This document shows positions 54,363-63,600 of a DNA stretch of 64,000 nt, in pieces. Origin of the DNA: Caballeronia sp. dw_19 (lineage in GTDB: Bacteria > Pseudomonadota > Gammaproteobacteria > Burkholderiales > Burkholderiaceae); the NCBI RefSeq assembly GCF_018449515.1, contig NZ_JAAVUQ010000009.1:124001-188000 (forward strand), read 5' to 3'. Position 1 is the first letter of the stretch, and every line of letters starts with the position of its first letter. Position numbers and translations under genes: made by a program. Below the pieces are notes generated by a model that did not search any database, was not told the DNA's origin, and saw only the letters and a list, made by a program, of their open reading frames with translations.

Positions 54363-56169
54363 CTTCAGCGAGCGTGCTCTCCGGCGCGGAAGACTTCCGC
54401 AGCAGAACGAACGGTTCGGCGAAATCGCGAAGTGTGCGGGGAGATACCAGTTCACCCGTGATGAATGCGACGGGAAGCACGCCCGCCCATGCGAAATGCT
54501 GCCTGATTCGTTCGGCAACCTCAATACCGGTTGGGCCGACTCGCAGCCGGATATCGGCGACAATGACGTCGGGTATGCGGCAGTCATCGGCCAAAATGGC
54601 GTCGAATCCCGCCATCGACTCGGCGGTGTCCACCAGCGCGCCAGCACTGACGAACAACCGGCGCAGGCCCTCCAGGACGATCGGTTCGTCGTCGCACAGC
54701 AGGACGTATTTGCCCCTGAGGACGGACGTGGATGCGTCGCTCTTTGGATCGTCCGTCTTAGTGGCAGGTGTCATTTCAGAAATCGGAGCGTAGAGGGAAA
54801 AGCGCGACCCACGGCCTTCGACCGACCAGAAACTCATGCTGTGCTGCGGCAGAATGCCAATGACCCGGTGCACGATGGACAGCCCAAGCCCCAAGCCTTT
54901 CGAGCGATCGCGCCCCGGGTTGTCGATCTGATAGTACTCGGTGAATATCGCCTCCCGATGCATGGGCGAGATACCAACTCCTGTGTCCCGCACGTCGATG
55001 CGAAGGCGTTCCCCGATCTCCACCCAGCCGATGACGACACCCCCTGCGGAAGTGTTCTTGATCGCATTCGATACGAAATTGGATAATGCCCGCTTGAACA
55101 ATGAGCGGTCACTTTCGATGGGCGGCGGGGGGCGCCGACGTCTGCTGATTCTCAACTCGATGCCCCGCGACCTTGCCGGTTCAAGGTATTGCTCAAAGAC
55201 CTCCGTGAGCACGGCTTGTGTGTCGACTGACGCCAGGTGCGGGATGTAAGTGCCTAGTTCACTATAGTCCTGAATATCCTTGAACATGTCGAGGATGTCG
55301 CGTGCCGTTTCCTCAATGACGTCGAGATCATGGCTTGCGGCATGTTCATCTTCGAGTTTTATCCGTGCGCTACGGATGAAGAGGTTGATCGCGGCGAGAG
55401 GCTGCTGGATGTCGTGGTAGGCCGATGAAAAGAACCGCTCCTTCTCTCTAACGATTTCTCTCATGCGTTCATTCTGCTGGTTGACAACCAGGGACGCCGC
55501 TTCAACGCGTGCCTTGGCTGCGCGCAACGTCCGCCGGAACACGAATTCGCGCCGGGCAGCGCGTTCAAACTGAATGCAGACGACAATGCCGGCGAGATAC
55601 ATGATAGACACCGTATTGCCTCGGGAAGCCCAGGAAACCCGGTGAAACCCTGGCGTGGAAACGTTAGCCCATAGCCAGAGGTAAATGGTAAGACGAAAGC
55701 TTGCAATGCATAGTCCGACTAACCACGCTGCCGTGATTGCGCGAAGTCGGAACGATGTGAATAACAGGAAAGTGAGAAGAAAAAATTCGGGAAAAATGTT
55801 CTCATAGACCCGGGTCACTGGATAAACGTTCATCACCCCCAATTGGGCGAACCAGCAACTTAGTATCACTATGCAAAGCAATCTGACGGACCGGCGCTCG
55901 TCAAAGGCACGTGGTCCCCATATCAACCATACCGGCACGGCCATCCCCACGGCGCCTGCAAGTCGCACATAGCCAACGTGGAGCAGGATGCGGGGATCAA
56001 GCGTGTTCAGCAGCCACCAATCACGGCCAACAAACGCGGTCCATAGCAGTATGAGGATAGTGCCAGCCAGCCTGCGTTGGCCCGCGTAGCGACGCGCATA
56101 GTCCATGCGGAACGCACGCTCCATTGCCGCCGACCTGAACTTGCGTACTACGAAGCCTGACGATCTCAT
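54304..56169 (-). CDS. Hybrid sensor histidine kinase, tandem copy 1
   Basis: A 621-residue hybrid kinase with six N-terminal membrane helices (residues 33-200), a short coiled coil (210-245), H-box with H252 in SSAYHDIQQPLAAIN, N-box LSNFVSNAIKNTSAGG, G1 DTGVGISP, G2 GLGLGLSIVHRV, and a C-terminal receiver (488-600) with phospho-acceptor D539. Start ATG 56169 is where similarity to copy 2 begins. It is convergent and overlapping with the LuxR-type regulator, its likely partner. The kinase and receiver 3' part is identical in DNA to copy 2 over about 722 bp. Confidence 0.9.
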   Translation of the reverse strand: MRSSGFVVRKFRSAAMERAFRMDYARRYAGQRRLAGTILILLWTAFVGRDWWLLNTLDPRILLHVGYVRLAGAVGMAVPVWLIWGPRAFDERRSVRLLCIVILSCWFAQLGVMNVYPVTRVYENIFPEFFLLTFLLFTSFRLRAITAAWLVGLCIASFRLTIYLWLWANVSTPGFHRVSWASRGNTVSIMYLAGIVVCIQFERAARREFVFRRTLRAAKARVEAASLVVNQQNERMREIVREKERFFSSAYHDIQQPLAAINLFIRSARIKLEDEHAASHDLDVIEETARDILDMFKDIQDYSELGTYIPHLASVDTQAVLTEVFEQYLEPARSRGIELRISRRRRPPPPIESDRSLFKRALSNFVSNAIKNTSAGGVVIGWVEIGERLRIDVRDTGVGISPMHREAIFTEYYQIDNPGRDRSKGLGLGLSIVHRVIGILPQHSMSFWSVEGRGSRFSLYAPISEMTPATKTDDPKSDASTSVLRGKYVLLCDDEPIVLEGLRRLFVSAGALVDTAESMAGFDAILADDCRIPDVIVADIRLRVGPTGIEVAERIRQHFAWAGVLPVAFITGELVSPRTLRDFAEPFVLLRKSSAPESTLAEVSRFVAAQQPTDFGHARDP

Positions 56170-56571
56170 AGGCTGCTTGATTCGGAAAGCCGCCGTGGGC
56201 GGATAGTGCGCGGCATTGAGAGGCTTGGTCGGCGCACCACGGGTTAGCCGGTTCCCACCGAACGCGGCTAACGGAAAGACGGCGAATTCCGGCGAAAGCG
56301 GCACGGGTGGTAATGGGTGCACAACACCCTCATGCGTAGCCACAATGCGATAAAAGCAGAATAACAGGTAGCGATTCCTGCCATCAGCCACAAATGTATC
56401 AGCAACATGATGCGTCCTCGCCCGCACCTGGACGGTTCGGCAAGGAGTTCGGTCATGGAGGGCAACTACCTGATGCGTTGCCCGGCTCGGCCGCCCCTCG
56501 TACTGCCGCTGGCTAATAGGGGCGTATAGGGAATATAGGGACATACTTCTATCCGAGGCTGGTCCCGCCAG
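56170..56571 (-). other. Duplicated upstream region of kinase copy 1
   Basis: 402 bp between the kinases. Most of it is a diverged copy of 58432-58740, showing that the duplicated unit included the promoter. No gene is visible; the open frame through it has no family features. Confidence 0.6.
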
Positions 56572-58431
56572 TCACTCATCCTGCACGTGATCGAAGCCTG
56601 CCGGCTGCCTGTCGGCAATGAGCCGACTAACTTCAGCGAGCGTGCTCTCCGGCGCGGAAGACTTCCGCAGCAGAACGAACGGTTCGGCGAAATCGCGAAG
56701 TGTGCGGGGAGATACCAGTTCACCCGTGATGAATGCGACGGGAAGCACGCCCGCCCATGCGAAATGCTGCCTGATTCGTTCGGCAACCTCAATACCGGTT
56801 GGGCCGACTCGCAGCCGGATATCGGCGACAATGACGTCGGGTATGCGGCAGTCATCGGCCAAAATGGCGTCGAATCCCGCCATCGACTCGGCGGTGTCCA
56901 CCAGCGCGCCAGCACTGACGAACAACCGGCGCAGGCCCTCCAGGACGATCGGTTCGTCGTCGCACAGCAGGACGTATTTGCCCCTGAGGACGGACGTGGA
57001 TGCGTCGCTCTTTGGATCGTCCGTCTTAGTGGCAGGTGTCATTTCAGAAATCGGAGCGTAGAGGGAAAAGCGCGACCCACGGCCTTCGACCGACCAGAAA
57101 CTCATGCTGTGCTGCGGCAGAATGCCAATGACCCGGTGCACGATGGACAGCCCAAGCCCCAAGCCTTTCGAGCGATCGCGCCCCGGGTTGTCGATCTGAT
57201 AGTACTCGGTGAATATCGCCTCCCGATGCATGGGCGAGATACCAACTCCTGTGTCCCGCACGTCGATGCGAAGGCGTTCCCCGATCTCCACCCAGCCGAT
57301 GACGACACCCCCTGCGGAAGTGTTCTTGATCGCATTCGATACGAAATTGGACAATGCCCGCTTGAACAAGGAGCGGTCACTTTCAATGGGTGGCGGGGGG
57401 TGCCGACGTCCGCTGATTCTCAACTCGATGCCCCGCGACCTTGCCGGTTCAAGGTATTGCTCGAGGACTTCTGTCAGCACGGCTTGTGTGTCGACTGGCG
57501 CCAGGTGCGGGACGTATGAGCCTAGTTCACTATAGTCCTGGATATCCTTGAACATGGCGAGGATGTCGCGCGCGGTTTCCTCGATGACGTCGAGATCATG
57601 GCTCGCGGCGTGTTCACCTTCGAGTTTTATCCGCGCGCTACGGATGAAGAGGTTGATCGCGGCGAGAGGCTGCTGGATGTCGTGGTAGGCCGATGAAAAG
57701 AACCGCTCCTTCTCTCTAACGAATTCTCTCATGCGTTCATTCTGCTGGTTGACAGCCCGGGACGCCGCTTCAACGCGTGCCTTGGCTGCGCGCAACGTCC
57801 GCCGGAACACAAATTCGCGCCGCGCGGTGCGTTCAAACTGAATGCAGACGACAATGCCGGCGAGATACATCGTCAACACCATAGCTCCACGGGTGATCCA
57901 GTGAGACCACGGCGTGGAAACACTACCCGAGATGTAACGACTCAGTTCTATAAAATGGAAGGTGACAACGCATAGTCCGACTAACCATGTTGCCGTGATT
58001 GCGCGAAGTCGGAACAACGTGAATATCAGGAAAAGGACAACAAAAAAGCCGGGGAAAACCTCCTGTCCGATCCGGGCCGCCGGGTAAACGTTCACCAATC
58101 CCAATAGGGCGGCCCAGCAGCTTAGCGTCACTAGACACAGTAATCTGACGGCCCAGCGTTCGTCAAAGGCGCGTGGTCCCCACATCAACCATACCGGCAC
58201 AGCCATCCCCACGGCACCTGCAAGTCGCACATAGCCAACGTGGAGGAGGATGCGGGGATCAAGCGTGTTCAGCAGCAACCAATCACGGGCAAAAACCGCG
58301 ATCCATAGCAGGATGAGACTGGCGCCAGCCAGCCTGCGTTGGCCCGCGTAGCGACGTGCATAGTCCATACGGAACGCACGCTCCATTGCCGCCGACCTGA
58401 ACTTGCGTACTACGAAGCCTGACGATCTCAT
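56572..58431 (-). CDS. Hybrid sensor histidine kinase, tandem copy 2
   Basis: A 619-residue paralogue with the same architecture: six helices, H250 in SSAYHDIQQPLAAIN, intact ATP-binding boxes, receiver with D537. It differs from copy 1 mostly in helices 3-6 and loops (for example WAALLGLVNVYPAARIGQEV versus WFAQLGVMNVYPVTRVYENI), and in the last 15 residues. The two kinases therefore may sense different cues but signal through the same output. Confidence 0.9.
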   Translation of the reverse strand: MRSSGFVVRKFRSAAMERAFRMDYARRYAGQRRLAGASLILLWIAVFARDWLLLNTLDPRILLHVGYVRLAGAVGMAVPVWLMWGPRAFDERWAVRLLCLVTLSCWAALLGLVNVYPAARIGQEVFPGFFVVLFLIFTLFRLRAITATWLVGLCVVTFHFIELSRYISGSVSTPWSHWITRGAMVLTMYLAGIVVCIQFERTARREFVFRRTLRAAKARVEAASRAVNQQNERMREFVREKERFFSSAYHDIQQPLAAINLFIRSARIKLEGEHAASHDLDVIEETARDILAMFKDIQDYSELGSYVPHLAPVDTQAVLTEVLEQYLEPARSRGIELRISGRRHPPPPIESDRSLFKRALSNFVSNAIKNTSAGGVVIGWVEIGERLRIDVRDTGVGISPMHREAIFTEYYQIDNPGRDRSKGLGLGLSIVHRVIGILPQHSMSFWSVEGRGSRFSLYAPISEMTPATKTDDPKSDASTSVLRGKYVLLCDDEPIVLEGLRRLFVSAGALVDTAESMAGFDAILADDCRIPDVIVADIRLRVGPTGIEVAERIRQHFAWAGVLPVAFITGELVSPRTLRDFAEPFVLLRKSSAPESTLAEVSRLIADRQPAGFDHVQDE

Positions 58432-58993
58432 AAGGCTGCTTGATCAGGAAAGCCGCCGTGGGCGGATAGTGCGCGACATTGAGAGGCTTGGTCGGCGCAC
58501 CACGGGTTAGATCGGTTTCCACTGAACGTGGCTAACGGAAAGACGGCAAATTCCAGCGAAAGCGGCGGGTGGTAGCGGGTGCAAAACGCTCTAATGCCTG
58601 GCCACAGCGCGATAAAAGCAGAATAACAGGTCGCGATCCCTGCCATCAGCCACAAATGTATCGGCAAGATGATGTGCGTTGCCCGCAGCTGGGCGGTTTG
58701 GCAAGGAGTTCGGTCATGGAAGGCGGCTAGCTGATACGTCACCCGGATCGGCGAACGGGAGTGCATACATCTTTCACCTGCGTTCCTTGTCCGTCGCCTA
58801 CGCATGTGCGTTGTGACGGCGTGTCGTCTGACCAAGAATGAATATGACAGCAACGCTGCAAGGGAACTCTTCAAGCATACCCGGATCGGGTTGGCCGTCG
58901 CGACGAGCCGAACCTGCTTGGCTTGTACCAGGACCGCTGTCGGTCGGCGAACGATGCACAGGCCGATCTCTTAAACTCCAAAGGAGAACGCTC
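58432..58993. other. Intergenic region between kinase copy 2 and DUF4148 gene
   Basis: 562 bp. The part next to the kinase (to about 58740) is homologous to 56170-56560. The rest is a promoter region for both divergent genes. No gene seen. Confidence 0.5.
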
Positions 58994-59263
58994 ATGAAAC
59001 TTCATCAATCGATCGCCGTCTGTCTTGCCCTGATGGCTGGAGTCACGGCAGACGGATGCTTCGCCCAATCAGCGACCAATCAGAACGAGTCGGTAGTGGC
59101 TGGCAGCACCCCGCAGGATCCAGCGGTCGCGGTTCCGGCTGTCACTCCGGCGGCTCCTGTTTCCATGGGAAAAACACGTGAGCAAGTAAGGCGCGAGCTG
59201 GAAGATTTTCAGAATAGTGACCAGGCAGCTCAGATGCGTGATCTTTATCGGGGAGGCAGTTGA
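58994..59263 (+). CDS. DUF4148-like exported protein
   Basis: An 89-residue precursor with signal peptide MKLHQSIAVCLALMAGVTAD, then a Pro/Ala/Val-rich stretch and the C-terminal block GKTREQVRRELEDFQNSDQA, which fits the DUF4148 pattern. AAGGAG lies about seven bases upstream of ATG 58994. Third member of this family in the window. Confidence 0.7.
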   Translation: MKLHQSIAVCLALMAGVTADGCFAQSATNQNESVVAGSTPQDPAVAVPAVTPAAPVSMGKTREQVRRELEDFQNSDQAAQMRDLYRGGS

Positions 59264-60663
59264 GGGAGATGTCGCGGGCCAGAAGGAGAGGTTGGTCTAG
59301 CGATTCTGTCCAGATCATGAAGCACTATTATCACGATTTGTAGTTGTGGAGGTGGGAGCAGCAGCAAGATACTTATCTAATGATCAGTTATCCGTAGTAT
59401 ATAAATGAAGGCATGGTTATCGATGTCGTATCGCTGTGTTATGGGCGGCTCGCTCGGAGCGCCTGTTGCACATGCTCTGGCCGCGGGGGCTTACGCATGG
59501 AACATGCCGAGGCCGCATTCTCAGCCGTCGAAATAAATAGGCGGCCGGGTCACTTCGACTCCCACCGCGGCGGTTTCCTTGTCCAATGGCTGGAGGCGCC
59601 TCCCGGCACAAGCGCGTCCGGCAGCCCCACTATTTCAGCATGTCCGGTCTCGCGAGACGGGTCCCAGCCTCGCTGCTTCCATTTCCCGCGCGCTCGACTT
59701 CCACGCGGGGACGTTCCCCGTTAGCGGGTTCGTTCGGGCTAGAAAATTGCAAACCTGCGGTGCCACGAAATTAAATCTATGTCTGGTGCGGGTGCGCAGT
59801 CGGTCCCGAATGTGCTCGAACCTTCCAAAGAGCGACCAGCATGTTTTCCCATCTTCCCGTCTCTTTCAAGTACGAGTAAGCACCTCCTAAAGCGGAACGG
59901 CTGGGCCATTGGATTTCGGTTTCGGCCCAACTTCGACCTGTACCTAACTTCTCCAGAATTCCACTAACAATAAGCTTGGGGTCGTATTGCCGTCTGGGGC
60001 TCTGACGTCCTTCGCGATAACGAGCAATGCCCTTAATGGCATTCCATTCAAGGTCTGACAACTCAAGAATGCCAACGTAAGTGAATTGCCGTTTTAATTC
60101 TCGTAATTTCAGAAGAGCCACAAACTGTGGAACGGCTCCAGCCAAAAGGTGTGTGGCCGGTTGCACTTCTTATTGGAGTGCACGTCGCCGGATATGCCAC
60201 CGTGGGATAGGCAGGTGCTAAACAGATAGCAGATAGGCCACGCAACAATCGGTCGGCCACGGAAGGCATCAACTCTGCCCGCTCTGGGCGTCCATTCGGA
60301 TTCACGCGACCCTGGGAATTGATTTGAGTCAATGCATTTCTATATCACCTTTGTTATTAAACCTATAGGCGCCATCGTAGATGAAGGATTGCGTCGCTTC
60401 TTAATGGGGCGCTAACCTCCGACTAGTAGCACCGCGTTTCGATAAGTCTATGTAGCGTGGCCGGAATCATGACATCGGGCGTCTAGTCATTGGCTTATAG
60501 GGCCTTCGCGACGGAAAGTGCTATGGGCAGGGCTAGTCGAATTACCCAACGTTAGACTTTCTGCGCCATAGCCCGCACAGATACTGTTTCAAGATCGATT
60601 GCATCACGCCACCTGCCGATCACTCGCCTTCCGTCTGGAGGCACGTTCCGGAACGAATATGTG
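59264..60663. other. 1.4 kb gene-poor stretch
   Basis: Apart from the transposase-like fragment at 59777-60166, I see no credible gene on either strand. Codon use in all open frames is irregular, and stop codons are frequent. AT-rich spots occur near 59310-59410 and 60335-60370. It looks like decayed sequence. Confidence 0.5.
59777..60166 (-). pseudogene. IS5-type transposase N-terminal domain fragment (DUF4096-like)
   Basis: The minus-strand frame contains LELSDLEWNAIKGIARYREG, YDPKLIVSGILEKLGTGRSW and KETGRWENMLVALW. This follows the N-terminal domain of IS5/IS402 transposases (pattern LTDxxWxxI...R..LxGILxxLxTGxxW...GxWExxLxAL). The catalytic DDE part is missing. It could be an IS remnant or a short stand-alone DUF4096 gene. 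Confidence 0.45.
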
Positions 60664-63600
60664 ATGTTAAACATCTCACGGCATCAGCCGCGAACGAGTC
60701 AATCCCGATCGAGGGGCGGACTCGCATTGCCAGTCGGCCATCTGCACAGTGCGTCGGCGGCTTTTCAGGTCGTTGCCATAGGCGCATCGGCGGGCGGCCT
60801 TGAGGCCTGCAGAAAGCTCATGGATGCGCTACCCGCCGGTACCGGCATGGCTTTCATCCTGGTCCAACATCTCGATCCCACGCATGAAAGCATGCTTGTG
60901 GAGTTAATCGCCGGCCGCACGTCAATGACGGTAGTGCAGGCAGTGGACGGCATGTCGCTCGAGCGTGAACACCTCTACATCATTCCTCCCGGAGCCTATC
61001 TCTCGGTGGCTAACGGCGCACTCCATCTTTCTCAACCTCAAGAGCGCCACGGCGCGCGTCTGCCCTTCGATTTTTTGCTGCATTCACTGGCCGAGGAAGA
61101 GGGTCCACGTTCCATCGGTGTCGTCCTTTCCGGAACGGGTGCCGATGGCAGCATCGGGCTGAAAATGTTGAAGGATAAAGGCGGATACGTTATCGCGCAG
61201 GATCCTGACGAGGCCGAATATGACGGCATGCCGCGCAGCGCAATCGCAACCGGGATAGTGGATCGGGTGCTGCCGGTGGCCGCGATTGCCGAAGCGCTGA
61301 TCAAATACGATCGGGGCATAACGCTCACGCCAACGCAGAATGATTCGGTAGCAGTGAATACGCGGCAAGACCTGGATGGCGTGCCGCACGCGTTGGAGCG
61401 GGTCATTCAACTTCTCCGCACAAAAACCGCGCACGATTTCACGCTTTACAAACCGGGAACGCTGAAGCGTCGCATCGAACGACGCATGGCGATGGCTGGA
61501 GTGGCGAACGGCAACATCGACCGGTACCTGGAAATACTTGGAAACGACGCGGGCGAACTTAAGCTCCTTGCGAAGGATCTTCTGATCAATGTCACCCACT
61601 TCTTTCGTGACCCGAAGGTCTACGATTTCCTTGCGCAGAAAATCATTCCTGATCTGGTCAGCAGTCACACGGGTGATCGCCCAATACGAATCTGGGTGGC
61701 TGGATGCAGTACGGGAGAAGAAGCCTATTCGATCGCGATGCTCTTCATCGAGGAGATTGCGGTCTCGAAGCGCAATATCAAAGTCCAGTTACTCGCTTCT
61801 GACGTGGACCCGGATGCTGTAACCACGGCTCGGGAGGGTGTATATCCTGAAACCATCCAGGCCGACGTGTCGCCAGCACGCCTTGCGCGCTTCTTCTCGC
61901 TGGAGGATCACCATTACCGGGTCTTGCCCGAGTTGCGTGCAGCGATCGTTTTCACTGTTCAGAATGTGCTTGCAGATCCTCCCTTCTCCCGTCTCGACCT
62001 GGTTTCCTGTCGAAACCTTCTTATCTATTTGCTCCCTGAGGCTCAGGAGAAGGTGGTTTCGTTGTTTCATTTTGCGTTGCGCGAGGGAGGCGTTCTGCTG
62101 CTGGGTAATGCAGAGACAATCAGCCACGCCGAAGGCCGCTTCGAACTGATCTCCAAGCAGGAAAGGCTCTATCGGCATATCGGTCACAGCGGGCCCGGGG
62201 ATCTGAATTTTTCGATGCCTGCCGGTGGCGGCATGCGAGTTCCTGCAGGTCCGGGACAGGGCCAGGAACCTGCGCGCCAGTCCGCTCTCGCCGAGCTTTG
62301 TCGACGGTTGGTGATCGAGCGTTATGCGCCGGCGGCGGTGTTGGTCAATCACCAGCACGAGTGTCTCTACTCGCTGGGTGCGACGGATCGTTATCTGAGC
62401 GTCGCACCGGGGCAGCCCACTCACGACCTCTTCGCCATGGCGCGACCGGGCGTGCGCACCAAACTCCGGTCGGCGATCCAACAGGCCAGTCAGGGAAACG
62501 TACGCACCGTCATCAACGGCGGCCGAGTGACCTACGATGGTCGTCCCCTGGCGTTCAGCATTGAGGTCCAGCCCGTGATGACGGAGGGCGAGGCGTTGCT
62601 GCTGGTCTGCTTCATCGACCAGCAGCAAGTCGAACTGAAACACAAGGAAACCGCTCATCCCGTCGAGCCGCAGAACGAGGCAAAGGCTACTGAACTGGAG
62701 CAGGAACTTGAAGCTACGCGGGCGCAATTGCAGAGCGCCATTCGCAATCTTGAGATATCGAGCGAAGAACAGAAGGCAATCAACGAAGAAGCTTTGTCGG
62801 CCAATGAAGAATACCAGTCCACAAACGAGGAATTGCTCACCTCCAAGGAAGAGTTGCAGTCGCTTAACGAGGAGCTTACCGCTCTCAACGGGCAACTTCA
62901 GGAAACCTTGGAACGGCAGCGGACAACCAGCAACGATCTCCAGAATGTCTTGTACAGCACGGATGTTGCGACGCTCTTCCTCGACACCGAACTCAAGATC
63001 CGCTTCTTCACACCTGCTACCCGATCGCTCTTCAACGTCATTCCAGGCGATATCGGCCGGCCGCTCGCGGACCTGAATTCGCTTGCGACCGACGGTGCGC
63101 TCCCGATCGATGTGCAGACGGTGCTGCGCAGTCTTGTACCGGTCGAGCGGGAGATCGAAACCCGAGGCGACATGTGGTTCACTCGACGGATACTGCCCTA
63201 TCGTACTGAGGACGGCGGGGTGGGCGGCGTGGTGATCACCTTTACGGACATCACCGAACGCAAGCGTACGGCGAAGGCGCTGGAACTCGCCAGGAAACAA
63301 GCCGAGCTGGCGAATATCGCGAAATCCCGCTTTCTTGCCGCTGCGAGCCATGACCTGCGCCAACCGCTCCAGACGCTTGCCTTGCTCCAGGGGTTGCTGG
63401 TGAAAACGGTCGAGGGTGACAAAGGGCAGGATCTGTTGACGCGGCTCGATGAAACGATCAGCGCGATGTCTGAGATGCTGAATACGCTGCTCGACATCAA
63501 CCAGATCGAAGCGGGCACGGTCCACGCCGACATGGTCAGTTTCCCGGTCAACGAGCTGCTTCACCGGCTGAAGAATGAGTTCAGCTTTCAGGCACAAGCA

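Noticed and set aside
54304..56544. Long upstream extension of kinase copy 1 to 56544
   Set aside because: The extra 125 codons have no membrane or domain character, are not preserved in frame in copy 2, and lie in the duplicated promoter region; ATG 56169 is common to both copies.
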